In this document: positions 8,601 to 17,321 of the stretch, piece after piece
How positions within the stretch are numbered: the first letter of the stretch is position 1
Layout: each line of letters starts with the position of its first letter
From: an uncultured Porphyromonadaceae bacterium
Lineage (GTDB): Bacteria; Bacteroidota; Bacteroidia; Bacteroidales; Muribaculaceae
Length of the DNA stretch: 44,946 bases
Reading direction: 5' to 3'
NCBI GenBank assembly: GCA_900540205.1
Contig: UQER01000022.1
Span: 1 to 44,946 of the forward strand
The notes under the pieces: model-generated
What the model was told of the DNA's origin: nothing
What the model saw: the letters and a program-made list of their open reading frames with translations, nothing else
The model's database searches: none
Program-made: the position numbers and the translations under genes

Positions 8601-9056
8601 TTCGGTCTTATGGGCTCGTTCGTGTTCGCCAAGATTTTCGATGTGAACAACAACATCTACCTGCAGATCGCGCTCATCATGCTGATCGGTCTGTTGGCCA
8701 AGAACGCCATTCTTATCGTTGAGTTCGCCCTCGAACGCCGCCGCACCGGTATGTCGGTTATCAACGCGGCCATCTCGGGAGCCGAGGCTCGTCTGCGTCC
8801 TATCCTCATGACGTCGCTTGCCCTCATCATCGGTCTGCTCCCCATGATGTTCGCCTCCGGTGTGGGTGCCAACGGTAACCGCGCCCTCGGTGTCGGCTCC
8901 ATCGGCGGTATGCTTATCGGTATGATTCTGCAGCTTCTGGTGGTTCCGGCCCTGTTTGTGGCATTCCAGCTCATTCAGGAGAAGGTGACCCCGATGAAGT
9001 GGAAGGACACCGACAACGCCGGCATCGAAAGCGAAATCGAACAGTATTCACGTTAA
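5676..9056 (+). CDS. RND efflux pump, HAE1 family inner-membrane transporter
   Basis: AcrB-type proton-driven drug efflux pump. At 1126 residues it is about 75 longer than AcrB. The proton-relay residues are conserved: Asp405 and Asp406 in VVDDAIVVVE (TM4) and Lys1009 in LLAKNAILIVEF (TM10). Their offsets from AcrB (about -2 before and +69 after) place an insertion of roughly 70 residues between TM6 and TM7, about residues 500-590. The insertion contains two extra hydrophobic segments, near 530-551 and 557-576. The periplasmic porter and docking domains are otherwise of normal order. It sits between the adaptor and channel genes, 16 bases from the latter. Function as an efflux pump is well supported; the role of the insertion is unknown. 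Confidence 0.96.
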   Translation: MKLDTFINRPVLSTVISIFIVLLGLIGLSSLPITKFPDIAPPTIHVSTTYSGANAQAVLNSVIAPLEESINGAEGMTYIESTATNAGSADISVHFEQGFDPDMAAVDVQNRVSKALNLLPAEVTQVGVQTQKRQSSMLVGIALYSNVPEYDGEFLDNYMKINIIPVLQRVQGVGDVMSFGGDYSMRIWIKPEVMAQYGLTPSDVAAALRDQNVEAAPGSFGAQGDQSFQYTLKYRGRYETPEEFENIVVRTNANGDVLRLKDVADVELGKVTYDFQNTLNGKPSTMAIVFQTAGSNATQIINDCLAQVEELKKDLPKGLEFAIPLNNNDFLYASIHKVISTLIEAFILVFFVVYVFLSDLRSTLIPAIAIPVALVGTFFAMNLIGFSINLITLSALVLAIAIVVDDAIVVVEAVHAKLDAGYKNSRKAAIDAMSEIGTAIISITLVMMLVFIPVSFMPGTSGIFYRQFGLTMAIAIGFSAVNALTLSPALCAVFLKPHKTDDAHNAPLKERMGEAYRAAGDAMKSKWKTTWLPLGTFALLVATITFMVLGWFDFPTVLQGVVAILCAVFTVWGLFTQSFKKAFERVFGTLQGHYNNISGFFIRHKITSAGIVAASIAVLVWLMSTTPSTLVPNEDTGVVFAMVDMPPGTSQERTIEVMDQVDKLLLSIPAVEYTQKIAGYSFIAGQGATYGTFIVKLKDWSLRDKKTESSEAVLGMIYGMTGKLIKDGRIMAFAPPMIDGYSATNGFELKMQDKTGGSVDQFFSVVQGFLAQLNAQPEIQMAYTTFNPTFPQYKIDIDAAKAQKAGLTTSGILSTLQGYYGSMYVSNFNRFGKIYRVMMQAPPESRISPETLKNIKVRSSNGSMASLENFVTLEKVYGPDLLNRFNLFSSISVTGSPAQGYSSGQALEAIARVAQQTLPQGFGYEYAGMTREEGSTGSGNTTAIIFGLCLLFVYLLLSAQYESYIIPWAVILSIPFGLMGSFVFAKIFDVNNNIYLQIALIMLIGLLAKNAILIVEFALERRRTGMSVINAAISGAEARLRPILMTSLALIIGLLPMMFASGVGANGNRALGVGSIGGMLIGMILQLLVVPALFVAFQLIQEKVTPMKWKDTDNAGIESEIEQYSR

Positions 9057-9072
9057 CCGTAACAAAGACAAC

Positions 9073-10458
9073 ATGAAACCAAGCAATATAGCACGCTGTG
9101 GCATCCTGTCGGTCCTGGCCCTGGGAATGCTTTCGTCGTGCCACATATACAACAAGTTCGACATGCCCACCGACACCGAGCTTACTAAGCAGTATGTCGA
9201 GGCATCCGAGGCCCCTGTGGATTCGGCGGCCCTCGGCAATCTGACCTGGGAGAAAGTGTTCACCGATCCGTTGCTGCAGGACTACATCAACCGTGCCCTC
9301 GCCAACAACGTAAATCTGGAGAACGCCCGCCTCAACGTCGATGTGGCCCGCGCCAATCTGCTCGGTGCCAAGCTGAGCTATCTGCCGTCGGTGGCCCTCA
9401 CCCCCAACGGCGCAGGCGCAAGCTATGCACACAGCCCCATGTCGTGGACCTACTCCATTCCCATCGCCATCAGCTGGGAAATCGATGTGTTCGGAAAAAT
9501 CCTCAACAACAAGCGAGCCGCCAATGTGGCCGTCTACATGCAGGAGGACTATCTGCAGGCAGCCCGCTCGCAGATAATCACCGGTGTGGCCACATGCTAT
9601 TACACCATCGCCACACTCAACGCACAGCTCAAGCTTTCGCGCGAGACAGCCGAAATCTGGTCCAAGACCGTTGAGGTGATGAAGGATTATAAGGAGGCTG
9701 GGCGTGTCACACAGGCTGCCGTGGCGCAGAGCGAGGCTCAATACTGGAGCATCCTCGGCACCATTACCGACCTCGAAAGCTCGCTTGTGAGCGCCAACAA
9801 CTCCTTCTCGCTGCTTCTCAACGAGGCTCCCGCAATGTGGGAGATTCCGGCCACGGCATTGCTCGACACCCCGCAGATTCTGCGTGAGGGCGTGCCCATG
9901 CGCGAACTGGCATGCCGTCCGGATGTGCGTGTGGCCGAGCAGAGCCTTGCAGCCGCTTACTACAACACCAACATTGCCCGTGCGGCGTTCTATCCCGGCA
10001 TCACCATCAGCTCCAACGGCGGATTCACCAACCTGCTCGGTTCGTTCATCAAGAATCCCGGCGACTGGTTCATCCAGCTTGCAGGCTCGCTCACAGCTCC
10101 GCTCTTTGCCCGCGGCCAGAACATCGCCCGCCTCAAGGGTGCCAAGCTCCAGCAGGAACAGGCCATGAATTCGTTTGAATACACCCTCCTGTCGGCCGCT
10201 GCCGAGGTCAACAACTATGTTGTGGCCCTCGACAAATCGGCTGAGAAATCGGCTTTCCTCACCAAGCAGGTGGCGAGCCTGGAGGAAGCAGTGGAGGCCA
10301 CCAACCTTTTGCTGGCCTACGACGGTTCGACCACTTATCTGGAAGTGCTCAACGCGCAGAGCGCGCTGCTGAGCGCCCAAATGAGCAGCCTGAGCACCGA
10401 GCTCGCCCGCGAGCAGGCGCTCATCAACCTCTATCAGGCACTCGGCGGAGGCCGCTGA
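9073..10458 (+). CDS. Outer-membrane efflux channel, TolC/OprM (NodT) family lipoprotein
   Basis: A 461-residue outer-membrane factor completing the RND pump. The signal peptide ends LSSC (Cys23), so it is a lipid-anchored OprM-like member. The two OEP repeats are present, each with a long helix rich in Ala, Gln and Asn, and the end LYQALGGGR is the usual closure of this family. It is the last gene of the operon, with only 16 bases from the pump stop, and is followed by a large hairpin. All three components are encoded together, so the system is probably self-sufficient. Confidence 0.95.
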   Translation: MKPSNIARCGILSVLALGMLSSCHIYNKFDMPTDTELTKQYVEASEAPVDSAALGNLTWEKVFTDPLLQDYINRALANNVNLENARLNVDVARANLLGAKLSYLPSVALTPNGAGASYAHSPMSWTYSIPIAISWEIDVFGKILNNKRAANVAVYMQEDYLQAARSQIITGVATCYYTIATLNAQLKLSRETAEIWSKTVEVMKDYKEAGRVTQAAVAQSEAQYWSILGTITDLESSLVSANNSFSLLLNEAPAMWEIPATALLDTPQILREGVPMRELACRPDVRVAEQSLAAAYYNTNIARAAFYPGITISSNGGFTNLLGSFIKNPGDWFIQLAGSLTAPLFARGQNIARLKGAKLQQEQAMNSFEYTLLSAAAEVNNYVVALDKSAEKSAFLTKQVASLEEAVEATNLLLAYDGSTTYLEVLNAQSALLSAQMSSLSTELAREQALINLYQALGGGR

Positions 10459-10509
10459 TGCCCCGGGGATTGCCCCCGGACTTCTCTTGACAGTTCACTC
10501 ACCATAATT

Positions 10510-10555
10510 GCCGGCGCATGGCGCATGCCCCGAAGGCATGCCGCCGTGCGCCGGC
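10510..10555 (+). terminator. Large GC-rich hairpin after the efflux operon
   Basis: Outer stem 10510-10518 with 10547-10555 (GCCGGCGCA) and inner stem 10523-10529 with 10536-10542 (GCATGCC). It is followed by AAAAGTTAAATTTT, a poor U-tract, so it may act as a 3' stabiliser as much as a terminator. Confidence 0.6.
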
Positions 10556-10612
10556 AAAAGTTAAATTTTAAAATTACATCACGGTGCGTGCGCTAATCTT
10601 GGGGAAAAAACT

Positions 10613-10620
10613 TAAATTTG
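10613..10620 (+). promoter_or_regulatory. -7 box (TAAATTTG) upstream of lpxA-like gene
   Basis: Exact TAnnTTTG match 43 bases before the chosen ATG. It overlaps a TTG at 10618 that would extend the ORF; a start inside the promoter box is unlikely, which supports the ATG at 10663. Confidence 0.55.
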
Positions 10621-10662
10621 TCTCTATCTAAACAAACAGAATACCTAACCATCCGATATATC

Positions 10663-11451
10663 ATGATTAGCCCATTAGCCCATGTTGATCCGTCGGCAAA
10701 AATCGGCGCCAACGTAACCATCCACCCGTTCGCCTACATCGACAAAGATGTGGAGATAGGCGACGGCTGCGAAATAAAACCCTATGCATCAGTGCTTGCC
10801 GGCACCCGTATGGGGAAAGACAACAAAGTTTATCAAGGTGCCATCATCGGTGCCGAGCCGCAGGATTTCCGTTGGAAAGGATGCAACTCCAAGTGCATCA
10901 TCGGCAACGGCAACACCATCCGCGAGAATGTGATCATCAACCGCAGCATTCTGGAGGACGGCAGTACCGTCATCGGCGACGGTAACTTCATAATGGCCAA
11001 ATGCCATATCGGACATGACTCGCGCATTGCGGGCAAATGCGTTCTCGGCAACGGTGTCACAATCGCCGGCGACTGCGATGTGGACGAATGCACCATCCTG
11101 TCGTCAAACGCCGTGGTGCACGAAAACTCGCACATCGGCAAGTGGGTGCTTGTAAAGGGCGGCTGCCGCATTGCAGGCAACGTGCCACCCTACATCATTG
11201 TGGCCCACAACCCCGTGGCATATTACGGCGTGAACGCGTTCGTCATGCGCAAGAACGGCTTCACCGAAGAGCAGATCAGCGAGATTGCCAAGGCCTACCG
11301 CAACGTATATCAGAGCGGCATTTCGGTCTACAACGCCATGCAGCGCATCGAGGCCGACGTGGAGCCTTCGGAAACCCGTTCGGAGATTCTGCGCTTCATC
11401 CGCTCGAACGATCTGCGCGTGGTGGCGCTTCCCGTCGATCTGCTCGACTGA
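10663..11451 (+). CDS. lpxA: LpxA-type UDP-N-acetylglucosamine O-acyltransferase
   Basis: A left-handed beta-helix acyltransferase expected to transfer a 3-hydroxyacyl chain from ACP to UDP-GlcNAc, the first step of lipid A synthesis. From the ATG at 10663 it has 262 residues, the usual LpxA length. Hexapeptide repeats (IGANVTI, VEIGDG, STVIGDG) run through the first 190 residues. The MAKCHIGHD block holds the His matching the catalytic His of E. coli LpxA, and the PPYIIVAHNPVAYYGVN segment plus the C-terminal helical domain are typical. In many Bacteroidales lpxA follows the lpxC-fabZ fusion gene; here it stands alone, so it may be a second paralogue. It precedes pfkA by 107 bases and may share its transcript. 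Confidence 0.85.
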   Translation: MISPLAHVDPSAKIGANVTIHPFAYIDKDVEIGDGCEIKPYASVLAGTRMGKDNKVYQGAIIGAEPQDFRWKGCNSKCIIGNGNTIRENVIINRSILEDGSTVIGDGNFIMAKCHIGHDSRIAGKCVLGNGVTIAGDCDVDECTILSSNAVVHENSHIGKWVLVKGGCRIAGNVPPYIIVAHNPVAYYGVNAFVMRKNGFTEEQISEIAKAYRNVYQSGISVYNAMQRIEADVEPSETRSEILRFIRSNDLRVVALPVDLLD

Positions 11452-11558
11452 CAGAGCCACGGGCCCTGTGACGCCGGATTGCGAAAGAGGGATTGCAGAG
11501 ATTACGAAAATAGAGAGATTGCATCATAGATTCATCATTAAACAAACAGATTGACTAA

Positions 11559-12539
11559 ATGGCAGAAATAAAGTGCATCGGCATCCTCACCTCCGGCGGC
11601 GACGCTCCGGGCATGAATGCCGCCATCCGCGCCGTGACACGTGCCGGCATCTTCAGCGGATTCAAGGTAAAGGGTATCTACCGCGGCTACCGCGGCCTGG
11701 TGACCGATGAGATTCAGGATTTCACCACCTCCAACGTATCCAACATTATCCAGCGCGGCGGCACCATCCTCAAAACCGCACGTTGCAAGGAGTTCCAGAC
11801 TCCCGAAGGCCGCCAGCTGGCCTACGACACGCTGAAGCGTCACGGCATCGATGCCCTTGTTGTGATTGGCGGCGACGGCTCGCTCACGGGCGCGCGCATC
11901 TTCGCCAACGAATTCAATTTCCCCATTATCGGTCTGCCAGGAACCATTGACAACGACCTCTACGGCACTGACACCACCATCGGTTACGACACGGCTCTCA
12001 ACACCATCATGGAGTGTGTCGACAAAATCCGCGACACCGCCACCAGTCACGAACGCCTGTTCTTCATCGAGGTGATGGGACGCGATGCCGGATTCCTTGC
12101 CCTGAACGGTGCCATCGCTTCCGGTGCAGAGGCCGCCATCATCCCCGAAATCTCAACCGAGGTCGACCAGTTGGCCGAGCTTATCCAGAACGGTTTCCGC
12201 AAGAGCAAGAACTCCTCGATTGTACTCGTGGCCGAAAGCCCCGTCACCGGTGGCGCCATGGGTGTGGCTAAACGTGTGGAGGAGGAATATCCGCAGTACG
12301 ATGTGCGTGTGTCCATTCTCGGCCACCTGCAGCGCGGCGGTTCGCCCACGGCCCACGACCGTATCCTTGCCTCGCGCATGGGTGCCGCAGCCATCGACGC
12401 TCTGCTCGACGACCAGCGCAACGTGATGATAGGCATCAAGAACGACGAGATTGTCTACGTGCCCTTCACCAAGGCCATAAAGAACGACAAGCCCATCAAC
12501 CGCGACCTGCTCAACACGCTGCGTCGCCTGTCCATCTGA
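11559..12539 (+). CDS. pfkA: ATP-dependent 6-phosphofructokinase
   Basis: Phosphorylates fructose 6-phosphate to fructose 1,6-bisphosphate in glycolysis. The 326-residue protein has the N-terminal ILTSGGDAPGMNAAIR motif, GGDGS (the Gly marks ATP rather than pyrophosphate use; PPi enzymes have Asp there), PGTIDND with the catalytic Asp, and GRDAGFLAL for substrate binding. Length and order match bacterial PfkA. The ATG at 11559 immediately precedes conserved sequence. It is followed by a strong terminator at 12685-12734. The 145 bases between stop and terminator contain degenerate repeats of a GCAGGCGGAAT-like unit and nothing coding. Confidence 0.97.
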   Translation: MAEIKCIGILTSGGDAPGMNAAIRAVTRAGIFSGFKVKGIYRGYRGLVTDEIQDFTTSNVSNIIQRGGTILKTARCKEFQTPEGRQLAYDTLKRHGIDALVVIGGDGSLTGARIFANEFNFPIIGLPGTIDNDLYGTDTTIGYDTALNTIMECVDKIRDTATSHERLFFIEVMGRDAGFLALNGAIASGAEAAIIPEISTEVDQLAELIQNGFRKSKNSSIVLVAESPVTGGAMGVAKRVEEEYPQYDVRVSILGHLQRGGSPTAHDRILASRMGAAAIDALLDDQRNVMIGIKNDEIVYVPFTKAIKNDKPINRDLLNTLRRLSI

Positions 12540-12684
12540 CGGCTTAGAATAAACGCAGGCGGAATCAATACAGGCAGAAAGCGCAAGCAGAAACCAGGCA
12601 GAATAAATGCAGGTGGCCGTAATAAGCGTCAAATGCTTTTAAACGCCCCTCTGGCCGCCTTCCCCACCGGAAACAAACACAACA

Positions 12685-12734
12685 CCATCCGAAGCATTGC
12701 TCAGCGTCTGAGCGGCTTCGGATGGCGTTTTTTT
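12685..12734 (+). terminator. Terminator after pfkA
   Basis: Perfect 11-bp stem (CCATCCGAAGC at 12685-12695 with its complement at 12715-12725), then CG and seven T residues. Confidence 0.93.
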
Positions 12735-12760
12735 AACCTTCGGATGACATGTTTATATTT

Positions 12761-13825
12761 TCAAAACTGTTCTTCCAACCTCCTGGCAGCTTTTTCGGAC
12801 ATCTCTTGATTGAAATTCCTTATTTCATCAGTGATAAGTTGCTTCAGCTCTTTTTGAGGAACAATAAGTTTGTATTCAGCCACACCGATTGGCTTTGTAA
12901 AACCTTCGAGAGTCAGCTCAACCTCAGCATTGTCCTTCTCGGCACATAAAATCAGTCCGATTGAGGGATTTTCATCTTTGCCACGTTCAAGTCTGTCAAG
13001 CAAGGAGAGATATAGGTTCATTTTGCCGACATATTCGGGCTTGAATTCGGAGATTTTCAAATCTACGGCAACGAGCGACCGAAGACCACGATGAAAGAAA
13101 AGCATATCCACCTTGTAATCTTTGCCGTTGTACGACAGGACGTGCTGATTGCCTATATACGTAAATCCCTGTCCGAGTTCCAGAAGGAACTGTTTTACCT
13201 TCTCTACAAGTCTCCGCTCAAGCTCCAGTTCAAGAAGCGGCTCCGTCACACCCAGGAATCCCATGCAGTAGGAATCCTTGAACACCTCATTGGCGAATGT
13301 CGCCTGTACCTCCGGGAGAGCAACCGCAAAATTATTTGACACGTTGGTTTCCGGTTGATGCTTGTGCATCTCCAGCTTTACCGCGTTGATAAGCAAATCT
13401 CGGCTCCAGCTCTTTTCTTGATATTTGGAAGCATAGTATTCTATCGCTTCGTCGTTGTCGCCAAACTTGGACATAAGGTAACTTATATGCCCCCACGGCA
13501 AAAGTGCAACAGCTTGTTGCACTTTTGGGTTTGCTTGATGGAATCGTACATAAAACCGCTTCATATTAAACAAGTTGCGCACTGACATTCCCATTTTAGG
13601 ATATGATGATTTGAGGTCAGCGGACAAGCGTTTGACTATACCATCTCCATGTACGCTATCAAGTTTACGCTCATATAGCAACTGACCGATGCGCCAATGC
13701 ATTTCATTGGATGTGCTGACAAGAGCACGTGCGGCGTTGCCTCTCGCGGTTTCAATTACTGCAACAGCCTGTTGCAGTATTTCACGATATTCCGATTCGT
13801 GGTGGGTATGAACAACAGTTTCCAT
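12761..13825 (-). CDS. DUF1016 / YhcG family PD-(D/E)XK nuclease
   Basis: A 354-residue protein with an N-terminal DUF1016 winged-helix region (about residues 15-160) and a C-terminal PD-(D/E)XK nuclease domain. The catalytic set is visible as Asp240 in DYKVDMLFF and Asp255-x-Lys257 in VAVDLKISEF. Family members often sit near restriction or mobile elements. The biochemical role is poorly defined; DNA cleavage or a role with R-M systems is inference. The ATG at 13825 is chosen; the upstream in-frame TTG at 13831 is unlikely. It stands alone, opposite in direction to pfkA, with no R-M partner nearby. It is visibly AT-richer than its neighbours, which hints at acquisition. Confidence 0.88.
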   Translation of the reverse strand: METVVHTHHESEYREILQQAVAVIETARGNAARALVSTSNEMHWRIGQLLYERKLDSVHGDGIVKRLSADLKSSYPKMGMSVRNLFNMKRFYVRFHQANPKVQQAVALLPWGHISYLMSKFGDNDEAIEYYASKYQEKSWSRDLLINAVKLEMHKHQPETNVSNNFAVALPEVQATFANEVFKDSYCMGFLGVTEPLLELELERRLVEKVKQFLLELGQGFTYIGNQHVLSYNGKDYKVDMLFFHRGLRSLVAVDLKISEFKPEYVGKMNLYLSLLDRLERGKDENPSIGLILCAEKDNAEVELTLEGFTKPIGVAEYKLIVPQKELKQLITDEIRNFNQEMSEKAARRLEEQF

Positions 13826-13900
13826 ACGCAAAGCTAATGATTTTCGATTGATTTTTAGCTATGTATGGTTATATTTTGCTGTTGAAATGATTATGGCTTT

Positions 13901-14830
13901 TTATTTTACCATTGAGGCGAAGGAGGCGGGGATGGGGGTCTCGAACTCCATCAGCTTGCGGGTGATGGGGTGGATGAACACCAGCGTGCGGGCATGGAGT
14001 GCAAGGCGGTGGATGGGCGATGTCTTGGCGCCGTAACGGCGGTCGCCGGCAATGGGGTGGCCGAGGTCCGACATGTGCACGCGAATCTGGTTCTTTCGGC
14101 CTGTCTCAAGCTCCACTTCGGTCAGGGTGTAACCGTTGGCCGATTTGATGGTGGAATAGTGGGTCATGGCCGGTTTCCCCTCCTTGGGGTCGTCGGTGGA
14201 ATAGACAAGAAATTTGGAGTTTTCCGCAAGATAGCTCTTTACTGAGCCTTCGGCGGGGTCGAGTTTCCCTTCCACCACGCACACGTACTGACGGCGGCGC
14301 ACCATGTTGTTCCAGTTGTGCTGCAGGCCGTCTTTGGCCTGCATTGTTTTTGCGAACACCATCAGTCCGGAGGTATGCTGGTCCAGACGGTGCACGATGA
14401 AAAGCTTGTTGCGCGGGTCCTGGTCCTTCACGTAGTCGCGCAGGATGGAGTAGGCGGTGCCCTCCTTTATCTTGTCGTTGCCCATCGAAAGCAGCCCGTA
14501 GCCTTTGTTGGCCACAATTATGTGCTCGTCCTCGTAGACAAGCTGCATGCGGCGGTTGCGGAACGTGACGAACGGGCGGGTGAAGTTGACCTCGACAGTT
14601 GAACCCGGCTCCAGGGGTGTGTCGAACTGCGATGTGACGTTGCCGTTGACTTTCACCTGGTCATATTTCAGCAGTTGTTTTATGGCCGTACGCTTGCGTT
14701 CGGGCATGGCCGATGCCAGAAACTCGATGAGCGGGGCGGCTTCGGCCACGGTGAAGGTGGCTATGCTGTCGGGACGGAAACCGCGGCGTTCCGCTCCCGG
14801 TTTTATGGTTTTCTGTGCGGGGCGTTTCAT
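13901..14830 (-). CDS. RluA-family 23S rRNA pseudouridine synthase
   Basis: Converts uridine to pseudouridine in structured RNA. The 309-residue protein has an N-terminal basic extension, an S4-like RNA-binding region (about residues 40-80) and the RluA catalytic domain with HRLDQHTSGL, in which the Asp is catalytic. ETGRKNQIRVHM and GHPIAGDRRYG, the other conserved blocks, follow. The ATG overlaps the topA stop by 4 bases (ATGA arrangement), so it is translated with topA. Which uridine is modified (RluC/RluD-like or tRNA) cannot be decided. Confidence 0.93.
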   Translation of the reverse strand: MKRPAQKTIKPGAERRGFRPDSIATFTVAEAAPLIEFLASAMPERKRTAIKQLLKYDQVKVNGNVTSQFDTPLEPGSTVEVNFTRPFVTFRNRRMQLVYEDEHIIVANKGYGLLSMGNDKIKEGTAYSILRDYVKDQDPRNKLFIVHRLDQHTSGLMVFAKTMQAKDGLQHNWNNMVRRRQYVCVVEGKLDPAEGSVKSYLAENSKFLVYSTDDPKEGKPAMTHYSTIKSANGYTLTEVELETGRKNQIRVHMSDLGHPIAGDRRYGAKTSPIHRLALHARTLVFIHPITRKLMEFETPIPASFASMVK

Positions 14831-17151
14831 TTTTTGCGTGTTTTGGGGCGTGAGGCCTTGGCGGGAGCCGAGGCAATGATTTCACGGCACTGTTCGAGTG
14901 TGAGGTCATCGGGATTCTCCACAGTGCGGGGAATCTTGTAGTTGTCGCCCTTGTATTTGATGTATTTGCCGAAACGGCCGTTGAGAATCTGTAGGTCGGG
15001 GTCTTCGTCGAAGGTCTTGGCCACTTTATTGGCCTCGGCAGTGCGCTTGCTCACAATCAGCTCGATGGCCTCCTCAAGGGTGATATGCGCCGGGGAGAGC
15101 TCTTTGGGGATGGACACGAACTTGCCGTCGTGCTTAACGTAGGGGCCGAAACGGCCAATGGCTACCGTCACGTCCGAATCCTCGAACGAACCTATAAGGC
15201 GAGGGAATTCAAAAAGCTTCAGAGCTTCTTCAAGTGTGATGGTGCTTACGCTCTGGCCCTTCAGGAGCGATGCGAACTGGGGCTTCTCGTCGCTTTCGCC
15301 GTCGCCGAGCTGGATCATGGGGCCGAAGCGCCCGATTTTCACCGACACGGGTTTGCCGGTGGCAGGGTCGGTGCCGAGCATACGTTCGCCCACACGGTGC
15401 TGCGTGTGGGTGTTCAGTGCTTTGTCAACTTCGGGGTGGAAGTTGGTGTAGAATGTCTTTATTTCGTTGTGCCAGGGGAGTTTTCCTTCGGCGATATCAT
15501 CGAATTTCTCTTCAATTTGGGCGGTGAAATTGTAGTCCAGGATGTCGGGGAAGTTTTCGGTGAGGTATTCGTTCACCACCTGACCCACATCGGTGGGTAC
15601 AAGTTTGCCGCGTTCCGACCCCACGGTCTCGTGTTTGGTCCGTTCGGTGATTTTTCCCTTTTTGAGTGTCAGTATCCTGAAGTCGCGCTGTGTGCCTTCG
15701 CGTTCCCCTTTCTCAATGTAGTCGCGCTGCTGGATGGTTGAGATCGTGGGGGCATAGGTGGAGGGGCGGCCGATGCCGAGTTCCTCCATCTTGCGCACGA
15801 GCGAGGCCTCGGTGTAGCGCGGCGGTTGCTGGGTGTAGCGCTGTGTGGCGGTGAGTTCGGTGGCGGTGAGCTGTTCCCCCTCGTTTAGAGCCGGGAGCAG
15901 ACCCTGCACCGATTCATCCTGAGCGTCGCCCTCATCCTTGTCCTCAAGGTAGATTTTCAGGAAACCGTCGAATTTAACCACTTCGCCTGTGGCCGAAAAA
16001 TGTTCGGGACGCGAGGCGGGTGTGATGTCGACCGTGGTTTTCTCAATTTCGGCATCGGCCATCTGCGATGCCACGGTGCGTTTCCATATCAGGCTGTAGA
16101 GGCGTTTCTCCTGAGCCGTGCCATCAATGGTGTGCAGGTTTACATAGGTGGGACGGATGGCTTCGTGAGCCTCCTGCGCACCCTTCGATGAGGTGTGGTA
16201 GTGGCGCACTTTCAGATAATTCTCGCCAAGCTGCGATTTGATCTCTGCGGAGATTGTGGCCAGGGCAAGGTTGGAGAGGTTGAGCGAGTCGGTACGCATG
16301 TAGGTGATGTGTCCGGCCTCATAGAGGCGCTGTGCCACCATCATTGTCTGCGACACCGTGAAACCGAGCTTACGGGCGGCCTCCTGCTGAAGGGTGGAGG
16401 TGGTGAAGGGGGGCGCAGGCGATTTTTTCACCGGGCGAACGCCAACGGAAGTGACGCTGTAGGTGGTGTCGGCGCAGTCCTTGAGGAACTGTTCGGCCTC
16501 CTGCTGCGAGGGGAGGCGTTTTGAAAGCTCGGCGCGGAGGGGAGTGCCGTCGGGAGTGAGGAACTCGGCGTTGACGCGATAGAATTCCTCAGGCACGAAG
16601 TTGTTTATCTCGTTCTCGCGCTCCATGATGAGGCGAACGGCCACCGACTGTACGCGTCCGGCCGACAGGGCGGGTTTAATCTTTTTCCACAGCACGGGCG
16701 ACAGCTCGAAACCCACAATGCGGTCGAGCACGCGGCGTGCCTGTTGTGCGTCCACAAGGTTGAGGTCGATGTGGCGCGGATTCTCTATGGCGTGAAGGAT
16801 GGCATCCTTTGTGATTTCGTGGAACACGATGCGGCGTGTGTTCTCCGGTTTGAGCCTGAGCACTTCGTAAAGATGCCAGGCAATGGCTTCTCCCTCGCGG
16901 TCCTCATCGGATGCGAGCCACACCATGCTGGCCTCCTTGGCTTTCTTTTTAAGTTCGGCCACCAGAGCTTTCTTGTCGTCGGAAATTTCGTATTCCGGTT
17001 CGAAATTCCGGTTGATGTCGATACCGAAATTTTTCTTTTTAAGGTCGCGTATATGGCCGTAGCTCGACATTACCGTGTAGTCGGGGCCGAGAAATTTTCC
17101 TATGGTTTTTGCTTTGGCAGGAGACTCAACTATGACAAGGTTTTTAACCAT
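14827..17151 (-). CDS. topA: DNA topoisomerase I (type IA)
   Basis: Relaxes negative supercoils through a 5'-phosphotyrosine intermediate. The 774-residue protein has the TOPRIM domain (VIVESPAKAKTIGKFLG, then SDEDREGEAIAWH with the acidic metal ligands) and the active-site Tyr284 in ITYMRTDS. The C-terminus carries three glycine-rich topoisomerase repeats (GRFGPMIQL, GRFGPYVKH, GRFGKYIKY) in place of the Cys4 zinc fingers of the E. coli enzyme, the usual form in Bacteroidetes. It ends with a basic tail. The downstream pseudouridine synthase is translationally coupled. A -7 box lies 87 bases upstream. Confidence 0.97.
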   Translation of the reverse strand: MVKNLVIVESPAKAKTIGKFLGPDYTVMSSYGHIRDLKKKNFGIDINRNFEPEYEISDDKKALVAELKKKAKEASMVWLASDEDREGEAIAWHLYEVLRLKPENTRRIVFHEITKDAILHAIENPRHIDLNLVDAQQARRVLDRIVGFELSPVLWKKIKPALSAGRVQSVAVRLIMERENEINNFVPEEFYRVNAEFLTPDGTPLRAELSKRLPSQQEAEQFLKDCADTTYSVTSVGVRPVKKSPAPPFTTSTLQQEAARKLGFTVSQTMMVAQRLYEAGHITYMRTDSLNLSNLALATISAEIKSQLGENYLKVRHYHTSSKGAQEAHEAIRPTYVNLHTIDGTAQEKRLYSLIWKRTVASQMADAEIEKTTVDITPASRPEHFSATGEVVKFDGFLKIYLEDKDEGDAQDESVQGLLPALNEGEQLTATELTATQRYTQQPPRYTEASLVRKMEELGIGRPSTYAPTISTIQQRDYIEKGEREGTQRDFRILTLKKGKITERTKHETVGSERGKLVPTDVGQVVNEYLTENFPDILDYNFTAQIEEKFDDIAEGKLPWHNEIKTFYTNFHPEVDKALNTHTQHRVGERMLGTDPATGKPVSVKIGRFGPMIQLGDGESDEKPQFASLLKGQSVSTITLEEALKLFEFPRLIGSFEDSDVTVAIGRFGPYVKHDGKFVSIPKELSPAHITLEEAIELIVSKRTAEANKVAKTFDEDPDLQILNGRFGKYIKYKGDNYKIPRTVENPDDLTLEQCREIIASAPAKASRPKTRKK

Positions 17152-17237
17152 GATTCAATGATGCGTTATGTGTTTTATGGTGTGGAGCGCGGTGGAAAAG
17201 TCAGTGAAATGGCAACTGCCACCGCCTGAATCGGGTG

Positions 17238-17245
17238 CAAAATTA
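17238..17245 (-). promoter_or_regulatory. -7 box (TAATTTTG) of topA
   Basis: TAnnTTTG match on the minus strand upstream of the topA ATG, predicting a leader of about 80 nt. No clear -33 element. Confidence 0.5.
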
Positions 17246-17321
17246 GTAAAAAAGAACGCTAACCACACATTAATATAAGAAAAATCGTGTTTTGGCACAT
17301 TTTTGAGGTATATGAACGCAC

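Noticed and set aside
8971..10380. 469-codon minus-strand ORF opposite the outer-membrane channel
   Set aside because: It is an antisense shadow of a clearly recognisable TolC-family gene; its product is rich in Gly, His, Val and Cys without domains, typical of reverse-strand GC-rich frames.
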